Shown here piece after piece: positions 7,530 through 15,194 of a stretch of DNA of 25,092 bases. This DNA comes from a bacterium Ga0077546 (GTDB lineage: Bacteria > Cyanobacteriota > Vampirovibrionia > Obscuribacterales > Obscuribacteraceae). Below the pieces are notes generated by a model. The model was not told where the DNA came from. It was given only the letters and a program-made list of their open reading frames with translations, and made no database searches. The translations under genes and the position numbers were made by a program. The stretch is from assembly GCA_001464165.1 (NCBI GenBank), contig LNEX01000269.1:1-25092 (forward strand), given 5' to 3'. Each line of letters begins with the position of its first letter. The stretch's first letter is position 1.

Positions 7530-8477
7530 TCATTTGCTTGTTCTCTGATAGCTTGTGTTCTCTGTGTGGCCGCCCCCTTCGAGCATCTTGAAGGCATGAT
7601 TTATAGCCGGAAATAGCACCGCAATTCCGTCTTGGGCCGCTCCAAGGGAGCCAGGGAGGCTTACTATAATTGTTTGGTTGCGCACGCCAGCAATGCTCCG
7701 GGAGAGCATGGCATACGAGTTGCGTTCTTGTCCGTATCGTCTTATGGCCTCTGCTATCCCTGGTAGCTCTCGCTCAATCAAGCGTTTAAGGGCTTCTGGT
7801 GTATTGTCTCTCGGGCTTAGACCGGTACCGCCAGTAGTGATTAGTAGATCAACTTTTAGATCGTCGCAAATTCTCCTCACGGCCGGAACCATGGTTGACT
7901 CGTCGTCGGCTAGGACGGTCAGCTCGGCAATTTCGAAACCTCTGTCTTGCAATTGTTTGGCAATAAATTGTCCTGAGCGATCTTCTGCTTTCCCTGCTGA
8001 GATGGTATCTGACAAAACTAGAACCGCGGCTCTTCTGCTAGGTTGCCGCTCTGGTGCAATTAAGTAGTCACTCTTGCCGCCAGTTTTGCTCATTAGGGTA
8101 ACAGATTCAATTTGCATTAGATCGTCAACCATTTTTGCCATGTCGTATATGGTTAAAGCCGCTACTGATGCTGCTGTCAGCGCTTCCATCTCTACACCGG
8201 TCTTATAGACGGCTTTGACTGTGACTACTACCTCGATAAAGTCTTCATCGAGCTGAAAATCTACTCCTACGAATTCAACGGGCATTGGATGGCAATATGG
8301 AATTATTTGGCTTGTATTCTTCGCCGCTTGAATTGCCGCTACCTTTGCTACTTCTAAGGGGTTTCCCTTGGGCAGAGTATTGCCTTTAATTTGCTGGATA
8401 GTGCTGGGACTGACTCTCAAAATTGCTTTTGCTACTGCCGTTCTTAGCGTATTTACTTTATGCGATACATCGCGCAT
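7530..8477 (-). CDS. moaCB: MoaC-MoaB/MogA fusion, bifunctional Moco biosynthesis protein
   Basis: Residues 1-145 are MoaC (cyclic pyranopterin monophosphate synthase): MRDVSHKVNTLR, the SQIIPYCHPMPVE active-site segment, KTGVEMEALTAASVAALTIY and the closing GGKSDY. Residues about 148-305 are a MoaB/MogA-type domain (molybdopterin binding, adenylylation): VLVLSDTIS, DLLITTGGTGLSPRDNTPEA, YAMLSRSIAGV and the IIVSLPGSLGAAQDG stretch. The fusion joins an early and a late Moco step in one chain. The start is uncertain. ATG 8477 has GGAGGA 12 bases upstream; TTG 8489 in the same frame sits directly on that GGAGGA and is less likely. Upstream in-frame codons still look like a MoaC N-terminus, so the 5' end may be damaged (see finding). 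Gene order and direction fit the moa operon. Confidence 0.92.
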   Translation of the reverse strand: MRDVSHKVNTLRTAVAKAILRVSPSTIQQIKGNTLPKGNPLEVAKVAAIQAAKNTSQIIPYCHPMPVEFVGVDFQLDEDFIEVVVTVKAVYKTGVEMEALTAASVAALTIYDMAKMVDDLMQIESVTLMSKTGGKSDYLIAPERQPSRRAAVLVLSDTISAGKAEDRSGQFIAKQLQDRGFEIAELTVLADDESTMVPAVRRICDDLKVDLLITTGGTGLSPRDNTPEALKRLIERELPGIAEAIRRYGQERNSYAMLSRSIAGVRNQTIIVSLPGSLGAAQDGIAVLFPAINHAFKMLEGGGHTENTSYQRTSK

Positions 8478-8521
8478 GGTAACAGTCAATCCTCCGATCT
8501 CATCTGTGCTGTCAAACTCAT

Positions 8522-9535
8522 CTATCCGCCGATCTCAATCATTGCTCTGTTCTCTTCCGCCACTATTTCCTCTGCAGGCGGGTGAGCTTCTGGTTTTTTA
8601 GCCAATGAATAAAGAATCATACCCTGTAGCTCTTGGTCGGTTGCGCCCGTTCTCATGGCGTCGCGCAGATTTATCTCCGCAGCGTAGAAAAGACACGATT
8701 TGATTGAGCCGTCTGCCGTCAAGCGCAGTCGATTGCACGCAGAGCAAAAGCTTTCTGACATCGATGTAATGAAACTTACCGAACCACCGCCAGTTATGGC
8801 ATAGTCTTTTGCCACTGCTGAGAGGTCACTTTCAATGCGCTTTAGCTCATAACGACTCTCGATTTGGCTGAGCATTTCTTTATAGGTAACTACTTTGTCG
8901 CTAGTCCAGGAATTGTCCTTGAAGGGCATGTATTCAATGAAACGCACGTTGATTTTATGGATTGCTGCAAAATCTGCGAAGTTCATAATTTCATCGTCGT
9001 TCACTCCAGCCATCACCACCACGTTCAGCTTCAGGCTATCGAAGCCGCAAGCGATTGCCGTATGCAGTCCTTCCATCACCTGATTGAATTGGTCAAGACG
9101 AGTAATTGCTAGAAACCGCTCTCTAGAAAATGTATCAAGACTGATGTTCAATGCATTTAAACCAAGTTTTTTTAGTTCATGGGCGTGGTTCGCAAGTAAA
9201 GTGGCATTGGTGGTCATGGCCAATGTTTTCAGATTGGGAACTTTTCCTAGCGCTTTGATTAAGGTGGGCAGTCCGTTTCTGACCATTGGCTCTCCGCCAG
9301 TCAATCTGATTTTATTGATGCCCATTGCCGTAAAAATGTTAGCCAGGCGGGTTATTTCTTCATAGCTCAGAAGCTGGTCGCGCTTTTTCCATGCTATGCC
9401 TTCGTGAGGCATGCAGTAGACGCAGCGAAGATTGCAACGGTCGGTAACTGAAATTCGCAAATAGGTGTGAGCACGACCAAAACTATCGACTAGTTGATTG
9501 GGGCGATCAATTTGATTTGGTTTTTGTTTGTTCAC
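8522..9535 (-). CDS. moaA: GTP 3',8-cyclase MoaA (radical SAM)
   Basis: MoaA converts GTP to 3',8-cyclo-dihydro-GTP, the first committed step of molybdopterin synthesis. The 337-residue protein has the radical-SAM cluster Cys34, Cys38, Cys41 in CNLRCVYCMP, the SAM-contact motif LTGGEPMVR, NISLDTFSRERF, and the C-terminal cluster Cys264, Cys267 and Cys281 in FCSACNRLRLTADGSIKSCL. It ends in the required IGG tail. The start is a GTG whose GTGA overlaps the TGA stop of moaE by four bases, which points to translational coupling. Length and motifs are complete and nothing appears broken. Confidence 0.97.
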   Translation of the reverse strand: MNKQKPNQIDRPNQLVDSFGRAHTYLRISVTDRCNLRCVYCMPHEGIAWKKRDQLLSYEEITRLANIFTAMGINKIRLTGGEPMVRNGLPTLIKALGKVPNLKTLAMTTNATLLANHAHELKKLGLNALNISLDTFSRERFLAITRLDQFNQVMEGLHTAIACGFDSLKLNVVVMAGVNDDEIMNFADFAAIHKINVRFIEYMPFKDNSWTSDKVVTYKEMLSQIESRYELKRIESDLSAVAKDYAITGGGSVSFITSMSESFCSACNRLRLTADGSIKSCLFYAAEINLRDAMRTGATDQELQGMILYSLAKKPEAHPPAEEIVAEENRAMIEIGG

Positions 9536-10083
9536 AGGTTTGCTCCTGTAGGAGGCTTAGGCCGGTTCTGAGCGGCGCAATTCTTTTCAGCGTGAGTCTT
9601 TTCAGCGTGAGTCTCGCTGGCTGCGTGTTGACAATTGACCCAATCTGATGAGCCGTCTTCGTAAGATTCTTTCTTCCAGATAGGAAGACGAGTCTTGATT
9701 TCATCGATGATATAGCGACAGCCTTGGAAGGCCGCGTCGCGATGGGCCGATGTGACGCCAACAAAAACAGCGGTTTCGCCGATATTGAGCAGACCGGTGC
9801 GATGAACGCAAACCGCTGCCAGAATTGAGTAGCTCTGGGATGCTTCAGCGAGAATTTTCTGTGCTTCATTCTCGGCTAAAGATTGGTAGGCTTCGTACTC
9901 TAGTGTGCGAACGGCCTTGCCATCGTTGTGATTGCGGACGATTCCCTCAAAGCAGACCAGCGCTCCAGCTTTTGGGCTTTCTAGGCTAGCTTTTAGCTTG
10001 TCTGTTGCGATTTTGTCCTGTGAAAGTTTGAAGCTTAAACTTCCTGTGTGGCTTTCGCTCCGCTCTATTTTGTTGGTCAGCAT
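9532..10083 (-). CDS. moaE: Molybdopterin synthase catalytic subunit MoaE
   Basis: MoaE, with the thiocarboxylated tail of MoaD, adds the dithiolene sulfurs to cPMP. Recognisable are GALVCFEGIVRNHNDGKAV with LEYEAY after it, VCVHRTGLLNIGETAVFVGV, SAHRDAAFQGCRYIIDEIK and the catalytic-lysine segment RLPIWKKESYEDG, then DWVNC. After the family core, the chain carries a roughly 30-residue polar tail that includes an imperfect HAEKTHAEKN repeat caused by a 15-bp tandem duplication. The start is taken as ATG 10083, with GAGGAT just upstream. An in-frame TTG at 10092, overlapping the moaD stop as TTGA, would add three residues. It lies between moaD and moaA with overlaps on both sides or nearly so. 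Confidence 0.94.
   Translation of the reverse strand: MLTNKIERSESHTGSLSFKLSQDKIATDKLKASLESPKAGALVCFEGIVRNHNDGKAVRTLEYEAYQSLAENEAQKILAEASQSYSILAAVCVHRTGLLNIGETAVFVGVTSAHRDAAFQGCRYIIDEIKTRLPIWKKESYEDGSSDWVNCQHAASETHAEKTHAEKNCAAQNRPKPPTGANL
9582..9611. repeat. 15-bp perfect tandem duplication inside moaE
   Basis: TCTTTTCAGCGTGAG occurs twice head to tail (9582-9596 and 9597-9611). Being a multiple of three it keeps the frame and doubles the peptide H-A-E-K-T/N in the polar C-terminal tail of MoaE, outside the catalytic core. Confidence 0.9.
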
Positions 10084-10088
10084 TATCC

Positions 10089-10334
10089 TCAACCGCCCGC
10101 TACTGGTGGTATGAAGACTACTTCTGAGCCGTCGCTTAATGGGTCATGCCAATTGGCAAAGCAGTCATTAACGGCAACTCGTAGTTGATCTTTCTCCAGA
10201 GAAAAGTGATTTCTTCCTGAAAGTTCAGCAAAGAGGCTCGCCAAGTCTGCGGCATCCGTGTGAATCTGCTCGCTAGCTTGGCCGCGTTCTTCCTTTAAAA
10301 TAGCAAAGTAGCGAACCGTGATGTTTACTGGCAC
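10089..10334 (-). CDS. moaD: Molybdopterin synthase sulfur-carrier subunit MoaD
   Basis: The 81-residue protein has the ubiquitin-like MoaD pattern: ITVRYFAILKEERGQ, an LRVAVNDCF strand and loop, the acidic DPLSDGSEVVFIPPVAGG end, and the terminal Gly-Gly that is adenylylated and thiocarboxylated for sulfur transfer to MoaE. The start is GTG 10334; GAGG lies about 12 bases upstream. It is the first gene of the Moco operon. An activating MoeB-like enzyme is not in the window and must be encoded elsewhere or replaced. Confidence 0.93.
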   Translation of the reverse strand: MPVNITVRYFAILKEERGQASEQIHTDAADLASLFAELSGRNHFSLEKDQLRVAVNDCFANWHDPLSDGSEVVFIPPVAGG

Positions 10335-10365
10335 AGATATCGATTGACCTCATAACCTGCCTGCA

Positions 10366-10371
10366 ATTATA
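10366..10371 (-). promoter_or_regulatory. Possible -10 box of the Moco operon
   Basis: On the minus strand the sequence reads TATAAT, a perfect -10 hexamer about 32 bp before the moaD GTG. The region 17 bp farther upstream (AAAATA) is a poor -35, so the promoter would be weak or activator-dependent. I see no obvious Moco riboswitch in the short leader. Confidence 0.35.
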
Positions 10372-10525
10372 TACTGTGCACATGCTGCTATTTTGTATGT
10401 AGTTTCAACATGCTTGTAGTTTCTATCGGCTTGTGATTCTCCATTGGTCTGCAGCTTTCTTGCGGTTTACAGTTTTAGGGGGTTGCAGGTTTTATGCGCC
10501 GGCAGCTGTCAAGTTTGGAGAGTTT

Positions 10526-12595
10526 ATGCCTGAAGTAAAGAGTGAAGCTGCTGTTAACAGGTCTTATGGCGCCTGGACTTCGCCTATTGCCGCTGAAATG
10601 GTTGCCCGTGGGGCACTTCGTCTTAGCCAAACGACTTATGACTCTGATGGCAATACCCTTTACTGGTTGGAAGGTCGTCCCACTGAAGGTGGTCGCTCGG
10701 TACTTGTGAAGTGCTGCCGTGATAGTCAAGATACTCTAGAATTCACAGACTTAAATCCTTCACCTGTGAGCATTCGCACGCTAGTGCATGAGTATGGTGG
10801 TGGTTCGTTTCTTACCGATATCGGAGAAGTTATTTACGTAAACTTCGAAGATCAACGAATTTACTACTGCCGGTTAGAGAACGGTTCATTAACCGAACCG
10901 GTGGCTCTGACCCCTGCCTACGATGCCGCGCATTCGCACCGCTTTGCTGACTTCTGCGTTGATCGCAAACGCAATAGGCTGTACTGTGTCATGGAAGAGC
11001 ATAGTGCAGACTGCAAAGAGCCGGTTAATACTATTGTGGCGGTGGCACTGAGAGCATCTAGCGACAAAGGCCCAATCGCTGAGCCGGTGGTAGTCGCGAC
11101 TGGTTTCGATTTCTATTCTTCGCCACGTATCAGCCCTGATGGTAAGGCTCTTGCTTACCTTTGCTGGCAGCATCCCAATATGCCTTGGGATGGCTGTCAG
11201 TTGCATTTGGCTTCGATTGATTCGGCAGACTCCCAAGGACTGCTGCAGGAGTGGCGATTGGTTGCTGGAGGCTCTGATTGTTCTGTATTTCAGCCACAGT
11301 GGTCTCCTGACGGCAAGCTCTTTTTCATTTCGGATGATTCAGGATTTTGGCAACCTATGGTATTGGCTGACCTAGATGGTCTTGAGCCGCGGCCATTAAT
11401 TACAGAACCTACCTACGCCCAGTGTGAATTCGGATTACCCATGTGGGTATTCGGTCAGTCAACTTATGCTGTAGTTTCTGAGCGATTAGTTGTTTTCGCC
11501 TTTAATCGTCGCGGCGTTTGGGGTTTGGCCAAAATTGAGCTTGATTTCACCAGAGAGGGGGGGCATAAGCTGGTTGAAATCGATTCTTCGTATACGGAAT
11601 TTTCTTATCTTACTGCCGGTGAAAACAAGGTTGCCATGCTGGCTGCTAGCGCCTCCTCGCCTCAGGTGGTTGTTGAGCTTGACTTGCCAACAAGTCAATT
11701 TAGTACTCTCAAAGCTACAACTTCGAGTCTTCCTGCTGCAGCCTATATCTCCAGGCCTGAGGTTATCGAGTTTCCAACAGATGCTGATTTAACTGCGTTT
11801 GCCTTCTACTATCCACCGACCAATCCTCATTTCACGCCGGCTACTGATGAAGTGCCTCCATTGATAGTTAAGTGTCATGGTGGTCCCACTGGTGCGGCAT
11901 CAAGCTCGCTGTCACTGGGAATTCAATATTGGACCTCGCGTGGTTTTGCCGTGGTTGACGTTAATTATGGCGGAAGCACTGGGTTTGGCCGAGAATATCG
12001 CAAGCGTCTCAATCAGAATTGGGGTGTTGTTGATGTGGCCGACTGTTGCAATTGTGTCAAGTTTCTCGTCAACAAGAAACTGGCAGATCCGCATAGGGTT
12101 GCTATTTCTGGCGGTAGTGCAGGTGGTTATACTGTTCTCTGTGCCCTTACCTTTACAGATGTCTTCACCGCCGGTGCTAGTCACTATGGAATTGGCGATC
12201 TTGAAGCTCTAGCACGCGACACTCACAAGTTTGAATCTCGTTATACCGATAATTTGGTTGCGCCATATCCCTCTGGACGGGAGCTCTATCTGTCGCGCTC
12301 TCCAATTAACCATGTTGAGAAGTTAAATTGCCCCGTGATTTTCTTTCAGGGGCTAGACGATAAAGTTGTTCCTCCCAATCAAGCGGAGGCTATGGTCAAT
12401 GCTCTGAGGCACAAAGGTATTCCAGTTGCATATATCGCTTACGAAGGTGAGTCACACGGATTTCGTAAAGCGGAGAACATTATCCGGACAATCCAAGCTG
12501 AGCAATATTTCTTCACTCGTATCTTCCAAATAGACCTTGATGCCAGCTCCGTGACGGTTGAGATCGAAAATTTGTCGTCAGTGGAGAGTAAATGA
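10526..12595 (+). CDS. S9-family serine peptidase (acylaminoacyl/dipeptidyl peptidase type)
   Basis: The protein of 689 residues has an N-terminal beta-propeller-like half (repeats such as SPRISPDGKALAYLCW and FQPQWSPDGKLFFISDDSG) and a C-terminal alpha/beta hydrolase from about residue 430. The catalytic triad is visible: Ser531 in AISGGSAGGY, Asp612 in FFQGLDDKVVPP and His644 in YEGESHGFRK. The oxyanion segment VKCHGGPTGAA and RGFAVVDVNYGGSTGFGREY match S9C-type enzymes that trim short or N-acylated peptides. No signal peptide follows the chosen start, so it is probably cytoplasmic. I chose ATG 10526 because GGAG lies six bases upstream; a GTG at 10433 would add 31 residues without a binding site. 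It diverges from moaD. Confidence 0.92.
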   Translation: MPEVKSEAAVNRSYGAWTSPIAAEMVARGALRLSQTTYDSDGNTLYWLEGRPTEGGRSVLVKCCRDSQDTLEFTDLNPSPVSIRTLVHEYGGGSFLTDIGEVIYVNFEDQRIYYCRLENGSLTEPVALTPAYDAAHSHRFADFCVDRKRNRLYCVMEEHSADCKEPVNTIVAVALRASSDKGPIAEPVVVATGFDFYSSPRISPDGKALAYLCWQHPNMPWDGCQLHLASIDSADSQGLLQEWRLVAGGSDCSVFQPQWSPDGKLFFISDDSGFWQPMVLADLDGLEPRPLITEPTYAQCEFGLPMWVFGQSTYAVVSERLVVFAFNRRGVWGLAKIELDFTREGGHKLVEIDSSYTEFSYLTAGENKVAMLAASASSPQVVVELDLPTSQFSTLKATTSSLPAAAYISRPEVIEFPTDADLTAFAFYYPPTNPHFTPATDEVPPLIVKCHGGPTGAASSSLSLGIQYWTSRGFAVVDVNYGGSTGFGREYRKRLNQNWGVVDVADCCNCVKFLVNKKLADPHRVAISGGSAGGYTVLCALTFTDVFTAGASHYGIGDLEALARDTHKFESRYTDNLVAPYPSGRELYLSRSPINHVEKLNCPVIFFQGLDDKVVPPNQAEAMVNALRHKGIPVAYIAYEGESHGFRKAENIIRTIQAEQYFFTRIFQIDLDASSVTVEIENLSSVESK

Positions 12596-12715
12596 GAGGC
12601 TAGCTTGAAGTCTTACAGAGAATTAAATTGTCAACAGCTTTAGAACTGGCGTGAACTTGAACTATTGGCCTTAGAATACGCGGCAGGTATCAACTCAGAG
12701 GGCTGGGGACATTTA

Positions 12716-13021
12716 ATGGCAAGCACCTGTACCAAGTTGCTCGTTTGTACAAAAGGAAAGCATTGTTCTGCTCGTGATTCGCACGACGTCTTGGCTGTTT
12801 TGCGCAAAACCGTTGAGAGGGCTCAGTTAGAAGATATTTTCAAAGTGAAGAAATCAGGCTGTTTAGGTCTTTGTAAGCATGGTCCTGTAGTCATGGTTGA
12901 CCCATTAGGCTTGAGCTACGGCGGAGTTGCTGAGGTCGATTGCATCGATATTATAGAAAGACATGTCGCAAAGAAGAAACCAATTAAGAGATTATTGATT
13001 AAGCGTGGCAAACATAAATAG
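12716..13021 (+). CDS. Thioredoxin-fold [2Fe-2S] ferredoxin
   Basis: The 101-residue protein matches small (2Fe-2S) ferredoxins of the thioredoxin-like type (NuoE-like domain, COG3411-type). Cluster ligands are Cys11 and Cys17 in LVCTKGKHCSARDS and Cys49 and Cys53 in SGCLGLCKHGPVVMVDP, followed by the usual GLSYGGV. The C-terminus is a lysine-rich tail (KKKPIKRLLIKRGKHK). Such proteins transfer electrons; the partner is not evident here. The ATG start gives the standard TKLLVC beginning; GGGG lies about seven bases upstream. It follows the peptidase gene by 120 bp and precedes the GGDEF gene. Confidence 0.88.
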   Translation: MASTCTKLLVCTKGKHCSARDSHDVLAVLRKTVERAQLEDIFKVKKSGCLGLCKHGPVVMVDPLGLSYGGVAEVDCIDIIERHVAKKKPIKRLLIKRGKHK

Positions 13022-13079
13022 TGTTTCTGCTGTAAATTAGCAGTAGAAATTGACCTCCTGAACATAGTTAAGGAATGCC

Positions 13080-13787
13080 ATGTCCAATCAGCCCATCAAT
13101 CCACCTAGTAAAATTGGCGGTGAGCCTTTATTTACCAGGGTCTTAAATGACTTGCGCCAGCATCGACCCCAGCTTGCTGAGAGAATTGCTGCCAATTCAT
13201 CGGTTTTGGAGCGTGTCCGAGATTATGAGAAACAAACAGCCTTAGTGACGAAGCAAGTTACTTTGTCGGCTGCCAAAGGCGAAGACATCGAGCGCCTAGC
13301 CTTGTTAGATCCAATCACCGAACTCTACAATCATCGCGCCTTCGTCAAGGAACTCAAGGCTGAACTCGCACGTGCTAAACGTTACAAGCACCCAGCGTCG
13401 TTGGTTCTGCTTAGCATTGATGGTTATGATGAGTTAGCTGGACAGTATGGCCCGTTGACCGCAGAAGCAATACAGAAAATAGTTTCGCATGCACTTCGGA
13501 GTGCACTCCGCGAAGTTGATGTCGCTGCGAAATATAATCAGTGGCAGTATGCCGTGATTCTTCCGCAGACCAATGCGGCGTGTGCTTCATTGGTTGGTGA
13601 GCGAATTCGCCTGCGAGTCAATAGTCAAGCCATTAACCATAATGGCCAGAATTTTTCAGTTACTGCTAGCATCGGTGTGGCTACTTTTCCGGACCATGCT
13701 AATGAGTACGATTTGTTGATAGCTTGCGCTATAGAAGCATTGGAAACAGCTCTTCTTCGCGGCGGGGACAGAGTCGTTTCAGTCTAG
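13080..13787 (+). CDS. Degenerate GGDEF-domain protein
   Basis: Residues about 75-235 have the diguanylate cyclase fold: LALLDPITELYNHRAFVKEL, RAKRYKHPASLVLLSIDGYD, an LRSALREVDVAAKY helix, AVILPQTNAACASLVGERIR and TASIGVATFPDH. The active-site signature that gives the family its name is replaced: where active enzymes read RYGGDEFAVILP, this one reads KYNQWQYAVILP. The metal-binding and substrate region before it is also altered (SIDGYDELAGQYGPLTAEA in place of the DxDxFKxxND...GHxxGD pattern). Synthesis of cyclic di-GMP is therefore unlikely. It could act as a structural or nucleotide-sensing module. The first 70 residues are helical and have no recognised domain. The ATG is preceded by AAGGA at 13070. 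Confidence 0.87.
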   Translation: MSNQPINPPSKIGGEPLFTRVLNDLRQHRPQLAERIAANSSVLERVRDYEKQTALVTKQVTLSAAKGEDIERLALLDPITELYNHRAFVKELKAELARAKRYKHPASLVLLSIDGYDELAGQYGPLTAEAIQKIVSHALRSALREVDVAAKYNQWQYAVILPQTNAACASLVGERIRLRVNSQAINHNGQNFSVTASIGVATFPDHANEYDLLIACAIEALETALLRGGDRVVSV

Positions 13788-13860
13788 TGGTTTTGAGCTT
13801 TGCCTAGTCTGGTAGAGGATGCTCGATTGCCTGAATTGATTATTCGATTACCAGGTTTGA

Positions 13861-14970
13861 TTACTCGATTGGTGTCAGTGATACCGTTAGTGGTGACACG
13901 TAGCTGAGTATCTCTTGAAACTGAATTGGTTCACCTCGCAATAGTATTTTCAATAGTGAGCCTTCTGGCCATCTAGTACCGTCTTGATGGCACCAGAATG
14001 CTGCTAGATAAAGTTGTAGGTATTTTCGGCTTACGCCGCCATAAATTTCGCCAATGGTCTTGAACGCTCGCCATGCAATTGCTGCTGCCGATTCTTTTAC
14101 TTCGCTTGCGAAGTTAGGAGCAGGGGGCCGTTTACAGCGTGCAAATAAGTTTCCGGGTAGCATCTGAATTAGTCCAGATATTTCGAGCATTACCAGAGAT
14201 GATGATACCTGTGCTGCAGTCATACCGGTTGTAGCGCAAAGTGAGTCTTGCGAAGTCGGTGTCTGTCGAATTGAGTCAAAGACCTGCTTGTCAGTGTCTG
14301 ACAAATCTGTATCTGTGAACTCTTTATCTGTGAACTTTTCAGGTCGGTCATTAAAATCACTGGATAAATTGGTGAAAGTTTTTGTCTTGCGATTCTTCTT
14401 TGGTTGAGCAGTTTTACTATCGCAAGGAGCTTCCCTGTTTTTTTCGTCAGGCGGTTCTGAAGGATGCTTGTAGGACCTTGAAATGAGGCTGCGTTTGAAT
14501 AGTACTTTTATGAATAGAGCTAGCGGAGCGGTGTGGACTGCATCGCAGTGTCTTAGCTCAAGTTCTTTGTGGATATGGCACCCGAGCGTGGTGACGATGT
14601 TGTGAGCTGTAGCTGACGCTATGTTGCATAGTCTCGCTAGTCTATAGCTTGTAACTAGCACCCGTCTCTCTTTTAAGTAGATAGCTCCCAACCAGGCCTT
14701 TAGCTGTTTAACGTATCGAAAGCATGTATTTGCCATGAAGCGGATCTTTCGTGAGCAGTGTAGGCAGCCTAGAATGCGCAAGTCTATTCTGGCAAAATTT
14801 TGCGGCGAGTTATTGCCGCAGTGGCAACGAATCATCCCGTGTTCGAAGAGCTCTTGTAGCACATATTCTAAGGCGGTGATGTTGTCTGGAATTAGAGACT
14901 CGAATTTTGGCCACAGCTCGGCAACTGCGTCTTGATTGGCTTCATGAATGGTTTTGTTTGGTTCTAGCAT
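13861..14970 (-). CDS. Chimeric DNA-binding protein: IS1595-like transposase ends around a DprA-type winged helix
   Basis: This 369-residue protein looks assembled from parts. Residues about 33-130 match the N-terminus of IS1595-type transposases: a zinc ribbon (Cys49, Cys51, Cys69, Cys72 in RCHCGN and LGCLHCSRK), then a KAWLGAIYLK helix and a helix-turn-helix around SYRLARLCNIASATAHNIV. Residues about 165-228 are a polar, probably disordered linker with FTDKEFTDTDLSDTDK repeats. Residues 229-279 match the DprA C-terminal winged helix (SLCATTGMTAAQVSSSLVML, then GLIQMLPGNLFAR). Residues about 296-345 match the end of IS1595 transposases (GGVSRKYLQLYLAAFW). The DDE nuclease core that should lie in the middle is absent, so it cannot transpose by itself. 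A domesticated DNA-binding regulator is the best inference. Start ATG with GGAGG about ten bases upstream. Confidence 0.75.
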   Translation of the reverse strand: MLEPNKTIHEANQDAVAELWPKFESLIPDNITALEYVLQELFEHGMIRCHCGNNSPQNFARIDLRILGCLHCSRKIRFMANTCFRYVKQLKAWLGAIYLKERRVLVTSYRLARLCNIASATAHNIVTTLGCHIHKELELRHCDAVHTAPLALFIKVLFKRSLISRSYKHPSEPPDEKNREAPCDSKTAQPKKNRKTKTFTNLSSDFNDRPEKFTDKEFTDTDLSDTDKQVFDSIRQTPTSQDSLCATTGMTAAQVSSSLVMLEISGLIQMLPGNLFARCKRPPAPNFASEVKESAAAIAWRAFKTIGEIYGGVSRKYLQLYLAAFWCHQDGTRWPEGSLLKILLRGEPIQFQEILSYVSPLTVSLTPIE

Positions 14971-15062
14971 GGTGTCTGTTCCTCCCTCGTACTGTAATAA
15001 CGAGTGAGCGTAAGGAAAAGTTCAAATTCTGTTGGTTTTAGTCTGTTTTTTTAAGTTTCTGA

Positions 15063-15114
15063 GGTGATCAAGGAATTTTTTTACCGATATCGGTAAAAAA
15101 ATTCCTTGATCACC
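15063..15114. repeat. 52-bp perfect palindrome without spacer
   Basis: Each 26-base arm is the exact reverse complement of the other, centred between 15088 and 15089. From outside to centre an arm has GGTGATCAAGGAA, seven T and ACCGAT. It lies 93 bp upstream of the start of the chimeric transposase-like gene and 81 bp after the stop of the oxoprolinase gene, both on the minus strand. The transcript could form a very long hairpin and so act as a terminator, although no T-tract follows the stem on either strand. The centre could also be a dimeric protein-binding site. Confidence 0.95.
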
Positions 15115-15194
15115 AATCAAAACGGCAACTAAAAAGCAAAAAAAATGAACTTTTTAACGACAACTTTAATGTCTGCGGACCAGAGTCGTTCAGA

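Noticed and set aside
13024..13049. Imperfect hairpin TTTCTGCT / AGCAGTAGAAA after the ferredoxin gene
   Set aside because: The stem has a bulge and no T-tract follows, so I do not call it a terminator.
13837..13873. Two similar stretches TTGATTATTCGATT and TTGATTACTCGATT at the 3' end of the chimeric gene
   Set aside because: Considered as remnants of transposon ends or target duplication, but the match is short and no partner lies upstream of the gene.
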